Part shown: in pieces, positions 17,701-25,872 of the stretch
How positions within the stretch are numbered: position 1 is the first letter of the stretch
How the letters are laid out: the number at the start of each line of letters is the position of its first letter
From: Martinezella dioscoreae
Lineage (GTDB): Bacteria > Pseudomonadota > Alphaproteobacteria > Rhizobiales > Rhizobiaceae
Assembly (NCBI RefSeq): GCF_009176305.1
Contig: NZ_BLAJ01000006.1
Span: forward strand, 124,001-188,000
Direction: 5' to 3'
DNA: 64,000 bases
Notes under the pieces: model-generated
Database searches by the model: none
Told to the model about the DNA's origin: nothing
Seen by the model: only the letters and a program-made list of their open reading frames with translations
Program-made: the position numbers and the translations under genes

Positions 17701-20255
17701 GGGATGATACCATTGATCAGCGACAATGTCGGGGCAACGAACAGGCTGAAGATCAGCAGGATCTGCCAGATGAGCGCGCCGAAAGGATCCATCCAGTACC
17801 AACCGAGCACGGAAGCGAAGAACCAGGCGATCGGCGTCAGCGAGCGACGCAAATTGTCGAGCATCTTCCAGCAGCCGAGCGCGGTAATGCCACGGCGCTC
17901 GTCGAAAATGTACGGAATAAGCTGCCAGTCGCCGCGAGCCCAGCGATGCTGACGCGAGACTTCGACCTCGTAGCGAATGGGGAAATCTTCAACGAGCTCG
18001 CAGTCCGTCACCAGACCGCATCGCGCCATCGAGCCTTCGAGCAGGTCGTGGCTCAATATCGAGTTCTCACTGATCCGACCCTTCAGCGAGGCTTCGAAGG
18101 CGTCGACATGATAAAGGCCCTTGCCGGTGAAGGTACCCTCACCGGTGATGTCCTGATAAACGTCGGAAACCGCGAAGACATAAGGGTCGAGACCGCGATT
18201 GACCGAAAAGACACGCTGGAAGGTCGATGCGTCCTTGCCCGTCGTCAGCGACGGCGTCACGCGCGGCTGCAGCACGCCATAGCCATCGACGACGCGCTGC
18301 TTTTTGTCGTCGAAAACCGGGCGATTGATCGGATGGTGCATCTTGCCGACGAGCTTCGTGACGGTATCACGAACAATGCGCGTGTCGCTGTCCAGTGTCA
18401 TGACGTACTTGACGTCGGCCGGCACGACATCGAAGCCCGCGATAAAGCTCGTGTCTTGGCTGCCGCGCAGCAGCATGTTGAGCTCGTGCAGCTTGCCGCG
18501 CTTGCGCTCCCAGCCCATCCACACGCCTTCGGCCGGGTTATATTGCCGGCGGCGATGCAGGAGATAGAAGCGCTGCCTGCCTTCTTCCGAATAACGTGAT
18601 TCCAGTTCGGCGATCTTGCCGCGCGCATAATCGAGAACGTCGAGATCGCGGGCGGTCTGTTCTTCCTCGGCATCCGGCCAGTCGGTCAGGAGTGCGTAAT
18701 AGATCTCACCGCGAGCATTGGCAAGGTAATGTACCTCAAGATTGCGGACGAGTTCATCGACGTGCTCACGCCTGCCGATCAGGGAAGGAATGGTGACAAG
18801 CGTGCGGGCGTCCGCGGGCAAGCCCTTCTTGAATTCATAGCCGACGAGACGATCAGGCGTGATGAAGAATGTGGCGAAGAAATTGAAGAGGCCGGTCGCG
18901 CCCTCGGATGCTGGGAGCGCGAACATCAGCAGCAGGACGATCGTCGCAAACAGCGGCATTCCCGCGTCGACGAATACCCATTCGACCAAGACGAGCGCCA
19001 GCAAAGTCAGGAGAAGCACGGGAACGGCGATCGAGAGCCAGTTCAGCTTGCGGACCACCCGCATGAACCGCAGGCCAAGCGTCGGTCGGAAGCCGATTTC
19101 CGCCTCCAGTGCCGGGCGCCCGTCGCCGACGAAATAGTAGCCAACGTTGCTTGCAGATCCGTCCCTGCTCTCATTCTTTGCACGGTCGGTCAGCCGCACT
19201 GCGGCCTCGGCGATATCCATCTCCGTCTTGTCTGACCGCTTCGCGAGCTTTTCGATCTGGCGGCGGTAGCTGTTGCGAGATCCGGCATCGAGCTCTGCAT
19301 AATCCGTCTGCTGCCAGAGGAGCTTGTCGATGGTGCTGACCTCTTCGACCCACTCCGACCAGTCGGTGTCGTTGATCTCGCGCAGGCTCTTGATGATGCT
19401 GCCCATCAGCGCATTGGCCGCGCCGAGCCGGGTCTGCTCAGCCGACATGACGGCTTCGGCATCCGTTCCCTTGGCGGAAAGTTTGGCCTCCAACCAATTC
19501 AACGCAGCTTCAGTTGGTTCGAGTGCATTGCGAAGACGATAGTGGAGCTGCGTGACGAAGGTCGTGTCGTCGAGATTGGCAGCGAGCGTTTCCAGATATT
19601 GCGCCGCGCCGGCGTCACCGAGCGAAATTGCCTCGGTGGCCGCTGCATTGGCCGCCGCGCGCATTTCGCGGCTCTTATCGATCTGCGATGCCACCCGGCG
19701 AAGATTGTCGATCAAGACATAGCGCACCAGCGAGGGCAGCGCCCAGAGTTCGCCGATACGCAAGGTTTCGCGGTCCTGGAACCCTTCGGTGACCGCGGTC
19801 ATGCCAGCATTGCTGATATTGCTGTGCGCATGCGCCATGTAGAGCCAGGCGAGCGCGAGGGTGCGCGGCACCTCCGTGCCGTCGAGATTGATCTTGCGCA
19901 GTTCGCGATAGAACTTCTTCGGAAAGTCGCGGCGAACTTCCTGGATTGCCTCTTCGACGATGTAGTGGTTGTCGAGCAGCCATTCGGCAGCCGGCGTGAT
20001 GCTTTCGCCAGCATCGACATCCGCGGCGGCGGCGCGATAGACCCGTAGGATCTCGTTTTCATTCTCCTTATGTCGGAGATAGAAATCGAAGCCACTGAAT
20101 TTTAGGAGATCAAGCGTGCGAGTTTCTGCAAACTTTGCTGCCATCGCTCTCAGCTGATCGTTGGACAAGAGAGTGGCGCGAATTCCGAATTCGCGATCCA
20201 GATGAGCCATCTGAGGAGTTGGAGCAGAATCGTTGACAGTATCTTTAGATGACAT
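11763..20255 (-). CDS. ndvB: Cyclic beta-1,2-glucan synthase (NdvB/ChvB)
   Basis: The product is 2830 residues from ATG at 20255, equal to the usual NdvB/ChvB length; a longer frame to 20390 adds 45 unrelated residues. It is an inner-membrane enzyme that builds cyclic beta-1,2-glucan from UDP-glucose for the periplasm, affecting osmoadaptation, motility and symbiosis or virulence. Several membrane segments lie at about residues 395-470 and 800-970. The GT84 glycosyltransferase domain has the DxD-like TLDSDTR near 618 and RQHRWARGDW near 770. A later HHHGMS motif is near 1480. The C-terminal GH94-type phosphorylase domain, which controls chain length, has TNISDDPVWLAYAVGQY near 2440. There are no frameshifts. 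It stands alone with no transporter (ndvA/chvA) beside it in this window. Confidence 0.97.
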   Translation of the reverse strand: MSSKDTVNDSAPTPQMAHLDREFGIRATLLSNDQLRAMAAKFAETRTLDLLKFSGFDFYLRHKENENEILRVYRAAAADVDAGESITPAAEWLLDNHYIVEEAIQEVRRDFPKKFYRELRKINLDGTEVPRTLALAWLYMAHAHSNISNAGMTAVTEGFQDRETLRIGELWALPSLVRYVLIDNLRRVASQIDKSREMRAAANAAATEAISLGDAGAAQYLETLAANLDDTTFVTQLHYRLRNALEPTEAALNWLEAKLSAKGTDAEAVMSAEQTRLGAANALMGSIIKSLREINDTDWSEWVEEVSTIDKLLWQQTDYAELDAGSRNSYRRQIEKLAKRSDKTEMDIAEAAVRLTDRAKNESRDGSASNVGYYFVGDGRPALEAEIGFRPTLGLRFMRVVRKLNWLSIAVPVLLLTLLALVLVEWVFVDAGMPLFATIVLLLMFALPASEGATGLFNFFATFFITPDRLVGYEFKKGLPADARTLVTIPSLIGRREHVDELVRNLEVHYLANARGEIYYALLTDWPDAEEEQTARDLDVLDYARGKIAELESRYSEEGRQRFYLLHRRRQYNPAEGVWMGWERKRGKLHELNMLLRGSQDTSFIAGFDVVPADVKYVMTLDSDTRIVRDTVTKLVGKMHHPINRPVFDDKKQRVVDGYGVLQPRVTPSLTTGKDASTFQRVFSVNRGLDPYVFAVSDVYQDITGEGTFTGKGLYHVDAFEASLKGRISENSILSHDLLEGSMARCGLVTDCELVEDFPIRYEVEVSRQHRWARGDWQLIPYIFDERRGITALGCWKMLDNLRRSLTPIAWFFASVLGWYWMDPFGALIWQILLIFSLFVAPTLSLINGIIPRTSDIILRAHLHTVWKDIENANAQVALRIIFIADIACVMADAIVRSLYRMFVSRKLMLQWRTAASAQAMAQTTILGHYKVMWRAPLLAIVALVFAASSGDIAWLVGLPFVFLWVLSPAIAWLVSQTAETEDRLFVPDHVRNELRKIARRTWRYFDHFVVPDQHFLPPDNVQQTPHAVVAMRTSPTNIGVYLLSVISARRFGWISFVDAVKRIEQTIETVEKLEKYRGHLFNWYHTDTLKPLGRKYVSSVDSGNFAGHLIAVSSACRIWAQSPLAHIHTDLDGIGDVAAILREVLSELDDDTRSNRSLHDRLDGRIAELEAAVATGKREKEFSSGLIERFAGQAREIRELAGSLDREVKTTRSEEVVHWAEKLVETCELHQVDKAFDPAQAPDISERLIRIGNRAREIAFDMDFSFLYRPERRLLSIGFRVETEEVDAACYDLLASEARLTSLFSVAKGDLPTEHWYKLGRHVVPVGTRGALVSWSGSMFEYLMPPLVMQERSGGILNQTNNLIVLEQMNYARKLGTPWGISEAAFNARDHQMNYQYSNFGVPTLGLKRGLGQNAVIAPYASLLASQYNPVAALENLERLRAVGALGMYGFHDAVDFTASRVPEGKQCAVVYNYYAHHHGMSIAAVANVAFDGLLRELFHADPVIEAAELLLQEKAPRDIPVMASKHETDAPATIQGDLMRPEVRRLEDPASRERELLLLSNGRYSTMLTATGSGYSRWKNLSVNRWRADPTEDRWGSFVFLRDTASNEWWSATAEPRSIANEHVRVSFSDDKAEFIKTVGELTSEMEVFVASNYDAEGRRLTISNTGTEDRVIEVTSYMEPVATLDAVDTGHPVFARMFLKTEIAENGDAIFVERQKRGVTDPEVAIAHLIVDTSGESLQTQYETDRMRFLGRGRTLTEAAAFDAGAELSNSSGFTMDTCLSLRRTLRVPAGEKVSVTFWTIAAAERTELEAAVDHYRQPESFAQGLVQAWTRTQSQLRQIGVNSKEAAAYQRFARYIIYPDMALRADNKTVREGLKSQSVLWGATLSGDAPLMTLRITDELGTDLVKELLRAQGLLQSRGVEVDLVIFNERTGEAAAEMQRTIDQLCDAARHASEVAGIQRNIYVLRKDLTTPEAYDAIIAASRVVLRGRDGSLIDQLQKARSVSGSPALLGQWGDSTLVPRMVRDTVGTPLVDGSDLAFWNGYGGFAADGSEYVVRLSGGEQTPHPWVNIIANESFGFHVSAEGAAFTWSQNSRDHQLTPWTNDMVTNRPGEAFYLKDLDRGSVIVPYASLAQRSDTRFEARHGLGYSVFSTVQDEISLEVTQTLDMEKPVKLTQLRIRNDAGEARKLRLYGYAEWILGNNPTKSKPFIISSFDSASGAVFAKNPFSVSFGTRVAAFAASEAPSSVSTSRREFIGRHGTIQQPRTVSAGSRLSNAVDLDGDPAAAMAFDLTIEPGEVRDICFYMGDAASQEDAAALIADIRSIGFAEVLEKTREFWKSFTGKTHVSTPDQRLDFMVNNWLPYQTYSCRIMARTAFYQSSGAWNLRDQLQDSLAFLLHSPEIARKQILNTGRRQFPEGDFQHWWLEDSGAGVRTNISDDPVWLAYAVGQYCTVTGDASIMDEMLPFVEGAQLSPGQYDAFLQPRVSDETASLYEHAALGLDLAIKRTGVNGLPLMMSGDWCDKMDRVGIAGRGESVWLGWFLAGALRRFIAYAEKRGDTQRVSRWADHLEKLKAAIETAGWDGEYYRRGYYDNGAPLGSSQSAEDKIDSIAQSWSVLSGEGDADRSNMAMNAVLDKLVDEEGKFIRLLTPPFVKPINDPGVIKAYPPGVRENGGQYTHAATWTALALARMGRGEDAWRAVEMLNPINHALDKSSAETYRVEPYVIAGDVYGEGDLRGRGGWSWYTGSAGWFYRVAIEGILGIRTESGRLHIKPVLPAGWDGYSAALELPSGRYEISVSRVDATGGYAITINGTAIDDPREGYLLAAS

Positions 20256-20602
20256 GTGTCTTTCGCTTTTGTCTCGTCGTTTCCCGAATGCAGAGTTCCA
20301 GAAACGACAACCCGGAGCCTGAGATCTTCGTTGCAGCGCCCCAGTTGACGGTAACTGGGGCGATGATTGCCGCTTAACTAGCCGCACCACCCTGAACGCA
20401 GGATTAATTGTCTGGGCCGGCGACGTTGGCGGCCGTCGGAATTGCCGTTTCGAAGCAATCGGCCATTCTCGCTGAGCTTTCCTGCAAAGCTCCTTAGAGG
20501 CAAAACAAAATCATCTTATTCCTGAATTACTGGCACACAATCTGACGACGTATTTGATCCCGTAAATTCACAAAGGAATGAATTACCAGAAGGGCAGCTT
20601 AA
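20256..20602. other. Intergenic region upstream of ndvB
   Basis: These 347 bases hold the ndvB promoter on the minus strand and the leader of the broken gene at 20603 on the plus strand. I see no repeat, RNA gene or clear operator. Confidence 0.4.
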
Positions 20603-21036
20603 ATGTCCGTGATCGCACCGACACTTTCCCATGTGCTCCAAAATTTCGAGCGGTTCAAGGCAGAGCTAGACAGCAGCGCCGACCTCCGGCGTCGCCTGGC
20701 ATATGCTCGCGCTTGGTATGCTCTTCAAACCGAAGATGGCAAGTGGCTCTTCGCGCCAGACGCGATGGGCGCCGAGCGGAGAAACAGCTGCAATCCTGGT
20801 TGACCTCCGTGCCCCAAGCCGATCATCTTAATCAGGAGTTGACGGAAGCGCTCACGACCTTTCTTGCCAGCTACGGCAAATCGCCGAGCACAGCCTGTCG
20901 GATCAGCGTAACCAGCGATTTCTACCAGAGCCAAAACAACCGATCGGCGGATGATCATGTTTTGACCAATCTCTTGATTGCCGTGGCAAGTCGCCTGTCA
21001 CCTGAGGAGCGCCTCGGACTGAGAGCCGCTCTCTAG
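20603..21036 (+). pseudogene. Frameshifted gene for a roughly 145-residue unknown protein
   Basis: Two overlapping frames each carry half of what looks like one protein. The first, from ATG at 20603, reads MSVIAPTLSHVLQNFERFKA... to TEDGKWLFAPD and then becomes implausible and stops at 20803. The other frame becomes protein-like from RRAEKQLQSWLTSVPQADHL onward and ends ...SPEERLGLRAAL at 21036. The join would fall near 20765-20785. Either a one-base change broke the gene or there is a sequence error. I do not recognise the family; it looks soluble and helical. It is divergent from ndvB. Confidence 0.55.
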
Positions 21037-21378
21037 GCGGGAATCCTCGCATATCCTGCGGTTTTCAGCCGAACTTCATGCCACTGCGCGGGCTTACCAC
21101 GCAGACGCCGTCGAGACACCTAGAATGTGGCGATATTACAATGTGTTAGAGGAAAGAGGGCACAACTCCCATCAAAAGCATGAATAAGATGAAGGCGACT
21201 CCAACCGGACACCTGCGTGCCTTCCCGATAGTCGGCACGCGTTCGCAATGAAGCTCCGAAACGGACGGCTACAAATTCCGGATCGGACGCATGTAAGTTC
21301 CAACGTGAACGCGCTGGCTATCTTAATTCGCGCCACGGTCGTTTGGTGATAATACGACCGAAAGGTGGCCCCTGTTGG
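21037..21378. other. Intergenic region, nothing recognised
   Basis: No open frame of convincing composition, repeat or RNA gene is seen in these 342 bases. Confidence 0.4.
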
Positions 21379-21585
21379 CTAATGTCGTTTAGTCGCGCCA
21401 AGGCGCACCAACGCATATCCGGCACCGCCAATCTCAATCAAAAGGTCTGATCTCATTTCCCGATCGGTGACCACCTTGATTTTGGTCCATTTGTCTATCT
21501 TCGTGTCGTGCGGGAGAGGCAATCCCTCTCGCAGCAGGAGGGTGAGCTCAGGTGCTCTTTCCGACTTATAAATACAAATCCTCAT
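21379..21585 (-). CDS. Small hypothetical protein
   Basis: From ATG at 21585 this encodes 68 residues (MRICIYKSERAPELTLLLRE ... GGAGYALVRLGA). Composition and alternating strand-like pattern look like a small globular protein. An in-frame upstream ATG at 21606 adds 7 residues. The Shine-Dalgarno is weak. No family recognised and no operon partner, so existence is uncertain. Confidence 0.4.
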   Translation of the reverse strand: MRICIYKSERAPELTLLLREGLPLPHDTKIDKWTKIKVVTDREMRSDLLIEIGGAGYALVRLGATKRH

Positions 21586-21993
21586 CGCGCGGAACCCTAA
21601 CTGCACAGATTTGTGACAGCTATATTGCAGTGCGTTATCAACTATTGCAATGCCGCGAAATCATTCTTTGCAAATGGCCGACGAATATGTCTGTCCTCCT
21701 ATCCATGATTCTACCGCTACGCGTATGAGATAACGATAGATCAATCAGCTTCCGGCATTCGACCACAGGCCTTGATCCAACGGCCTCATTGGCTCGTGAG
21801 CCGACACGTAGAGCCTCGACAACAGGGCACCACGTCCGCTGGCGCCGAGCTTCGATGTGTCAGCTTTTATGACGAAAGCCATTTTTGGTGGCATGCACCA
21901 AAGCAATGATTGCAGTCCATTCAAGTGCTGAAGCTCAGGGCGGTGGGGTGCCGATGAGCTGCTCACGAGCGCAATGCATTCTCGCCGTAACGG
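21586..21993. other. Intergenic region, nothing firmly supported
   Basis: A minus-strand frame of 73 codons (21745-21966) is present but has no family features and no good ribosome-binding site. No repeat or RNA gene is seen. Confidence 0.35.
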
Positions 21994-22785
21994 TCAGAAC
22001 GCGCTCTTCACCACGCCGCCATCAACCCTGAGCGCCGCGCCATTGGTGGCCGAGGAAAGCGGGCTCGCGATATAGGCGACCATGGTTGCTATTTCTTCGG
22101 GCGTTGTGAAGCGCTTGATCAGTGAAGTTGGTCGGATTTTCTCGAAGAATTCGGTCTCGAACTGCGCGAAGCTCTTTCCTTCGGATCCGGGCAACGCTGC
22201 GACGAAATCCTCGACCCCGCGCGACTTCGTTGGACCAGGCAGCACACTGTTGACCGTGATCGCGGTGCCGGCAACGGATTCGGCGATACCGCGCGCTGCC
22301 GCGATCTGAGCCGCCTTGGTCACACCATAATGCACCATCTCGGCAGGAATATGCACGCCGCTTTCGCTCGATATGAAGATGATGCGCCCCCAGTTATGCC
22401 GGCGCATCGACGACAGATAAAGACGAGCGAGACGAACACCCGAAAGCACGTTGACATCGAAGAAACGTCGCCAGTCAGCATCGGGAATTTCTTCGAATGG
22501 CTTGGGTTCGAATATGCCAAGGTTGTTGATCAGGATCTCGACGTTTGGGAAGCGCTTCGTGACCGCATCGGCCGCCGCCTCGGTTCCAAGATCGCCGGCA
22601 AATCCGTCAACGTGGCCACTTCCGATCGCGGCAAGTTCGGCGACCGTGCGATCGACCGCATCTTGGGTTCGTCCGTTGACGATGACATGGGCGCCTTCGC
22701 GAAGGAGAGTTGCCGCGATGGCATGACCGATGCCGGCGGTGCTGCCGGTGACCAGAGCCAGTTTACCGTTAAGCTCGAGGTTCAT
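21994..22785 (-). CDS. Short-chain dehydrogenase/reductase (classical SDR)
   Basis: This 263-residue protein has the full set of classical SDR motifs: cofactor loop TGSTAGIG at 14-21, NNLG at 87-90 (NNAG in most), catalytic Ser in SSES near 140, and YxxxK with Tyr153 and Lys157. The C-terminus, ALRVDGGVVKSAF, replaces the common DGGxxxS ending. It is an NAD(P)-dependent alcohol/ketone oxidoreductase in the cytoplasm; the substrate cannot be told. Arg39 after the second strand (NGRT) favours NADP(H). It stands alone on the minus strand and diverges from the ABC operon starting at 23241. Confidence 0.9.
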   Translation of the reverse strand: MNLELNGKLALVTGSTAGIGHAIAATLLREGAHVIVNGRTQDAVDRTVAELAAIGSGHVDGFAGDLGTEAAADAVTKRFPNVEILINNLGIFEPKPFEEIPDADWRRFFDVNVLSGVRLARLYLSSMRRHNWGRIIFISSESGVHIPAEMVHYGVTKAAQIAAARGIAESVAGTAITVNSVLPGPTKSRGVEDFVAALPGSEGKSFAQFETEFFEKIRPTSLIKRFTTPEEIATMVAYIASPLSSATNGAALRVDGGVVKSAF

Positions 22786-23240
22786 GAGGGTTCTCCAATG
22801 AGAGATATGACAGGAAGAGCACGCGGAATAAGCATGTTTCGCAAGGGAAGGCTATTTGCTTTGAGAACCGCGACCCTACGACGGATCCGGTTGATTGACT
22901 AGTTCACTTCCTTGGTAGCGATCGCCGAATGACGATCAACGCATTATCCGTGAGCGATCGTGCGAGATCCTTTGCATTCAACCTCGGCTTCTTCTTCCGA
23001 TGAGCAACGGCGCCGGTATGGCATTGCCGTCAATGGGTTGATCAGATTTCGCATCGGTCGTTCCTCGCGTCTCTGTTAAAGGCAGCGAGACGGCGTCACG
23101 TCCTGGTGGATGCCGGGATTTATGCAGAAGGCGCATAAATTGCATGTTCAAATCTCGTTTGTGGCCGAATTCAAAAGCAACGTAAGCTTTTCCCATTACA
23201 AAACGGAAGCTCACCAACGAGCTCAGGGGATCGAAATTTG
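22786..23240. promoter_or_regulatory. Divergent intergenic region between the SDR gene and the ABC/catabolic operon
   Basis: These 455 bases separate two divergent units and should contain the operon promoter. The last 100 bases are A+T-rich. AGGGGAT at 23225-23230 is the ribosome-binding site of the permease. A LysR-type site (T-N11-A) is possible but not distinguishable by eye. No gene is seen. Confidence 0.35.
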
Positions 23241-24125
23241 ATGAATTCAGCGCCACTGGACGTGAATGCGCTTGTGATCGTGCCGCAGCGAAAAATCGGC
23301 ACGAAGATCATGGCGGCGATCTGCGTCATCCTGCTTGTTCTTCTGGCGAGAGCCTTCTGGAAGGGCGATATCGCCTGGGAATATGTCGGACAGAACCTGT
23401 TCACCAGGGCCGTCATGGCGGGTGTCGGCAACACGATCATCATGACCTTCTGCGCCATGATCGTCGGCATCGTTCTCGGTGTCGTTGCCGCAATCATGCG
23501 CATGTCGGACAATCCGGTTCTGCGCGGTATCTCGGTCGGCTATATCTGGCTGTTCCGCGGCACACCGGCGTTGCTGCAGCTTCTCCTGTGGTTCAATCTT
23601 GCCTTGATCTTCCCGACGATCGGTATTCCCGGATTGTGGTCGCTCCGCACCGTCGATGTCATGACACCCTTCGTTGCCGCCCTCCTTGGCCTTGGCATTC
23701 AGCAGGGTGCTTATACCGCCGAAGTCGTGCGCGCCGGTCTTCTGTCGATCGACAAGGGGCAGATGGAAGCAGCCCAATCGATCGGCATGACGAAATTGCG
23801 GGCAACGCTGAAGATCGTTCTGCCGCAGGCCATGCGTGTCATCGTCCCGCCGATCGGCAACGAAACCATCGGCATGGTGAAGCTCACCTCGCTTGCCAGC
23901 GTCATTCAATATTCGGAAGTGCTCAAAAACGTCGAGGACATCTACTATGTCAACTCGCGGGTCATCGAACTGCTGATCGTCGCCGCCATCTGGTACATGG
24001 TCGTCGTCACCATCCTCAGCATCGCACAGATCTATATCGAGCGGCATTTCTCCAAGGGCTGGGGCAGGCGGGATGCGGGCGCCCAGCAGGCGGCCAACCA
24101 GGCTCTCACCGGGGAGGCAAGCTGA
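23241..24125 (+). CDS. Polar amino-acid-type ABC transporter permease (HisM/GlnP family)
   Basis: This 294-residue integral membrane protein has an N-terminal cytoplasmic tail, then membrane segments, and the polar amino-acid permease features GNTIIMTFCAMIVG and YIWLFRGTPALLQL. The EAA loop EAAQSIGMTKLRATLKIVLP contacts the ATPase. The start is ATG at 23241 with AGGGGAT upstream. It is the only permease gene here, so it presumably works as a homodimer. It is followed by the ATPase gene with a TGATG stop-start overlap and then the binding-protein gene. Downstream enzymes suggest the imported solute is an acidic N-substituted amino acid, but that is inference. Confidence 0.93.
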   Translation: MNSAPLDVNALVIVPQRKIGTKIMAAICVILLVLLARAFWKGDIAWEYVGQNLFTRAVMAGVGNTIIMTFCAMIVGIVLGVVAAIMRMSDNPVLRGISVGYIWLFRGTPALLQLLLWFNLALIFPTIGIPGLWSLRTVDVMTPFVAALLGLGIQQGAYTAEVVRAGLLSIDKGQMEAAQSIGMTKLRATLKIVLPQAMRVIVPPIGNETIGMVKLTSLASVIQYSEVLKNVEDIYYVNSRVIELLIVAAIWYMVVVTILSIAQIYIERHFSKGWGRRDAGAQQAANQALTGEAS

Positions 24126-24886
24126 TGGACGCGATCATCAAGGCGCACGGCCTGCAGAAGTACTTCGGCACGTTTCATGTCCTGAAGGATATCGATTTCG
24201 AGATCAGGAAAGGCGAAGTCGTCTGCATTATCGGACCTTCCGGTTCGGGAAAAAGCACCTTTCTGCGCTGCATCAACCAGCTCGAACAGATCGATGCCGG
24301 CTATGTCACGGTCGAAGATGAAATCGCCGGCTATCGCCGCGAGGGCAATCGGCTCTTTCCGCTGCCGGATCGGGAGATCGCCCGCCAGCGGCAGGCCGTC
24401 GGCATGGTCTTCCAGAAGTTTCATCTCTTCCCGCATCGCACGGTCCTGCAGAACATCATCGAAGGTCCGGTCGGCGTGCAGAAGCGGCCGAAGCAGGAGT
24501 GCCTCGCCGAGGCGCGCGTTCTTCTGCGGCGTGTCGGCCTTGCCGACAAGGCGGGCGCCTATCCAGGCGAATTGTCCGGTGGTCAGCAGCAGCGCATCGC
24601 CATTGCCCGTGCGCTCGCCATGAAACCGAAGGCCATGCTCTTCGACGAGCCGACCTCGGCACTCGATCCCGAACTTGTCGGCGAAGTCCTCGGCGTCATG
24701 AAGGAGCTTGCCGCCTCCGGGACGACGATGATCGTCGTCACCCATGAAATCGGCTTTTGCCGAGAGGTCGCCGACCGTGTCGTCTTCATGGATGCCGGCA
24801 TGATCGTCGAGACCGGCACACCCAGTGACATATTGGAAAACCCCAGGAATCCCAGAGTGAAGAACTTCATCTCTGCGGTGCTTTAA
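24125..24886 (+). CDS. ABC transporter ATP-binding protein, polar amino-acid type
   Basis: This 253-residue cytoplasmic ATPase has Walker A GPSGSGKST at about 38, Q-loop FQKFHLFPH, signature LSGGQQQR, Walker B AMLFDEPTSALDPE and switch His in VVTHEIGF. The pattern matches GlnQ/HisP. Residues 60-85 carry a longer insert (ending LFPLPDREIARQR) than in GlnQ, as in several rhizobial members. The ATG at 24125 overlaps the permease stop (TGATG), and GGGGAGG upstream serves as ribosome-binding site. The binding-protein gene follows after 39 bases. Confidence 0.95.
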   Translation: MDAIIKAHGLQKYFGTFHVLKDIDFEIRKGEVVCIIGPSGSGKSTFLRCINQLEQIDAGYVTVEDEIAGYRREGNRLFPLPDREIARQRQAVGMVFQKFHLFPHRTVLQNIIEGPVGVQKRPKQECLAEARVLLRRVGLADKAGAYPGELSGGQQQRIAIARALAMKPKAMLFDEPTSALDPELVGEVLGVMKELAASGTTMIVVTHEIGFCREVADRVVFMDAGMIVETGTPSDILENPRNPRVKNFISAVL

Positions 24887-24925
24887 CAAGAAAAACCCGA
24901 AGCAAGATCATCAGAGGACAATCGC

Positions 24926-25756
24926 ATGAAACTCATTCGTCTCGCCGTTTCGGCGGCCCTGCTTTCGCTCGCGGCCACCGCCGCCTCCGCGGACTCGAGC
25001 CTGAACCTCATCAAGGACGGCGAGTTACGCATCATGACCAACCCGATCTATCCGCCCATGGAGTTCGTCAATCCGGATACCGGCACGATCGATGGCTTCG
25101 ACGTCGACCTGGCGAATGCGATCGCCAAGAAGCTCAACTTGACGACCGTGTTCGTGACCTCCGCCTTCCAGGAGCTGCAGAGCGGCCTTCAGACCGGCCG
25201 CGCCGACATGATCATCTCCGGCATGAGCGACAACGTGAAGCGCCAGGCCAGTATGGACTTCGTCGATTACATCACCAGCGGCCCGATCCTCTTCACCGTC
25301 AATGCCAATGCCGCGACCTACAAGCAGGCGACCGACTTTTGCGGCAAGACAGTTGCCGGAAGCCGCAGCACCTCCTTCGGTGATAACGTCAAGGCCTGGA
25401 GCGCGGAGAATTGCGAAGGCAAGGGCAAGCCCGCCATCAAGTTCGAGGGAACGGCGGATTCGAACGCCGCCCGTCTCGGCATGAAGCAGGGCCGTTATGA
25501 CGCGGTCGTGCAGGGCATCGAAACGATCGCCTACCAGATGCGTATAGAGCCGAACACCTACACGCTCGTCGGCGAGCCGCTGCTCAGCAACGACACATTT
25601 GGCATTGGTTTCAAGAAGGACCACACCGCGCTTCGCGATGCGGTTGCCGGTGCTCTCGACGGGCTGATCAAGGACGGCACCTATGACGAGATCCTCAAGA
25701 AGTGGGGCCTCATCCACAATGCCGTTCCGAAAGCCGTGATCAACGGCGTCAAGTAA
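24926..25756 (+). CDS. Periplasmic solute-binding protein, polar amino-acid type (SBP_bac_3)
   Basis: The product has 276 residues. A Sec signal peptide covers about residues 1-23 (MKLIRLAVSAALLSLAATAA, then SA-DS). The mature part has the family-3 binding-protein layout: GELRIMTNPIYPPMEFVN, then GFDVDLANAIAKKL, QELQSGLQTGRADMIISGMS and a C-terminal DEILKKWGL. The ligand cannot be read from sequence, but the family binds amino acids, opines and related small amines. It is the third gene of the importer set. A strong terminator-like hairpin follows at 25765, so the importer may be expressed more than the enzymes downstream. Confidence 0.94.
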   Translation: MKLIRLAVSAALLSLAATAASADSSLNLIKDGELRIMTNPIYPPMEFVNPDTGTIDGFDVDLANAIAKKLNLTTVFVTSAFQELQSGLQTGRADMIISGMSDNVKRQASMDFVDYITSGPILFTVNANAATYKQATDFCGKTVAGSRSTSFGDNVKAWSAENCEGKGKPAIKFEGTADSNAARLGMKQGRYDAVVQGIETIAYQMRIEPNTYTLVGEPLLSNDTFGIGFKKDHTALRDAVAGALDGLIKDGTYDEILKKWGLIHNAVPKAVINGVK

Positions 25757-25764
25757 AGCTTGAA

Positions 25765-25796
25765 GAAGCGCCGCAATAAGAGCGGCGCTTCCCTTT
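25765..25796 (+). terminator. Hairpin after the binding-protein gene
   Basis: GAAGCGCCGC (25765-25774) and GCGGCGCTTC (25782-25791) form a perfect 10-bp stem with a 7-base loop, followed by CCTTTCC. The short T-run suggests partial termination or 3'-end protection of the importer message ahead of the enzyme genes. Confidence 0.65.
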
Positions 25797-25872
25797 CCAT
25801 CGTAGGCAGTCATCGGCCGGGGTGTCTCAGCGCCCGCGGATGGATGGCTGCGTCCCAAACACCTTGAAGCGC

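Noticed and set aside
17175..18599. 474-codon plus-strand frame inside ndvB
   Set aside because: Antisense shadow of the glucan synthase, with no domains of its own.
20256..20390. Extended N-terminus of NdvB from 20390
   Set aside because: Adds 45 residues lacking in the family; the 2830-residue form fits the known length.
21745..21966. 73-codon minus-strand frame
   Set aside because: No ribosome-binding site, no family match and no conserved partner.
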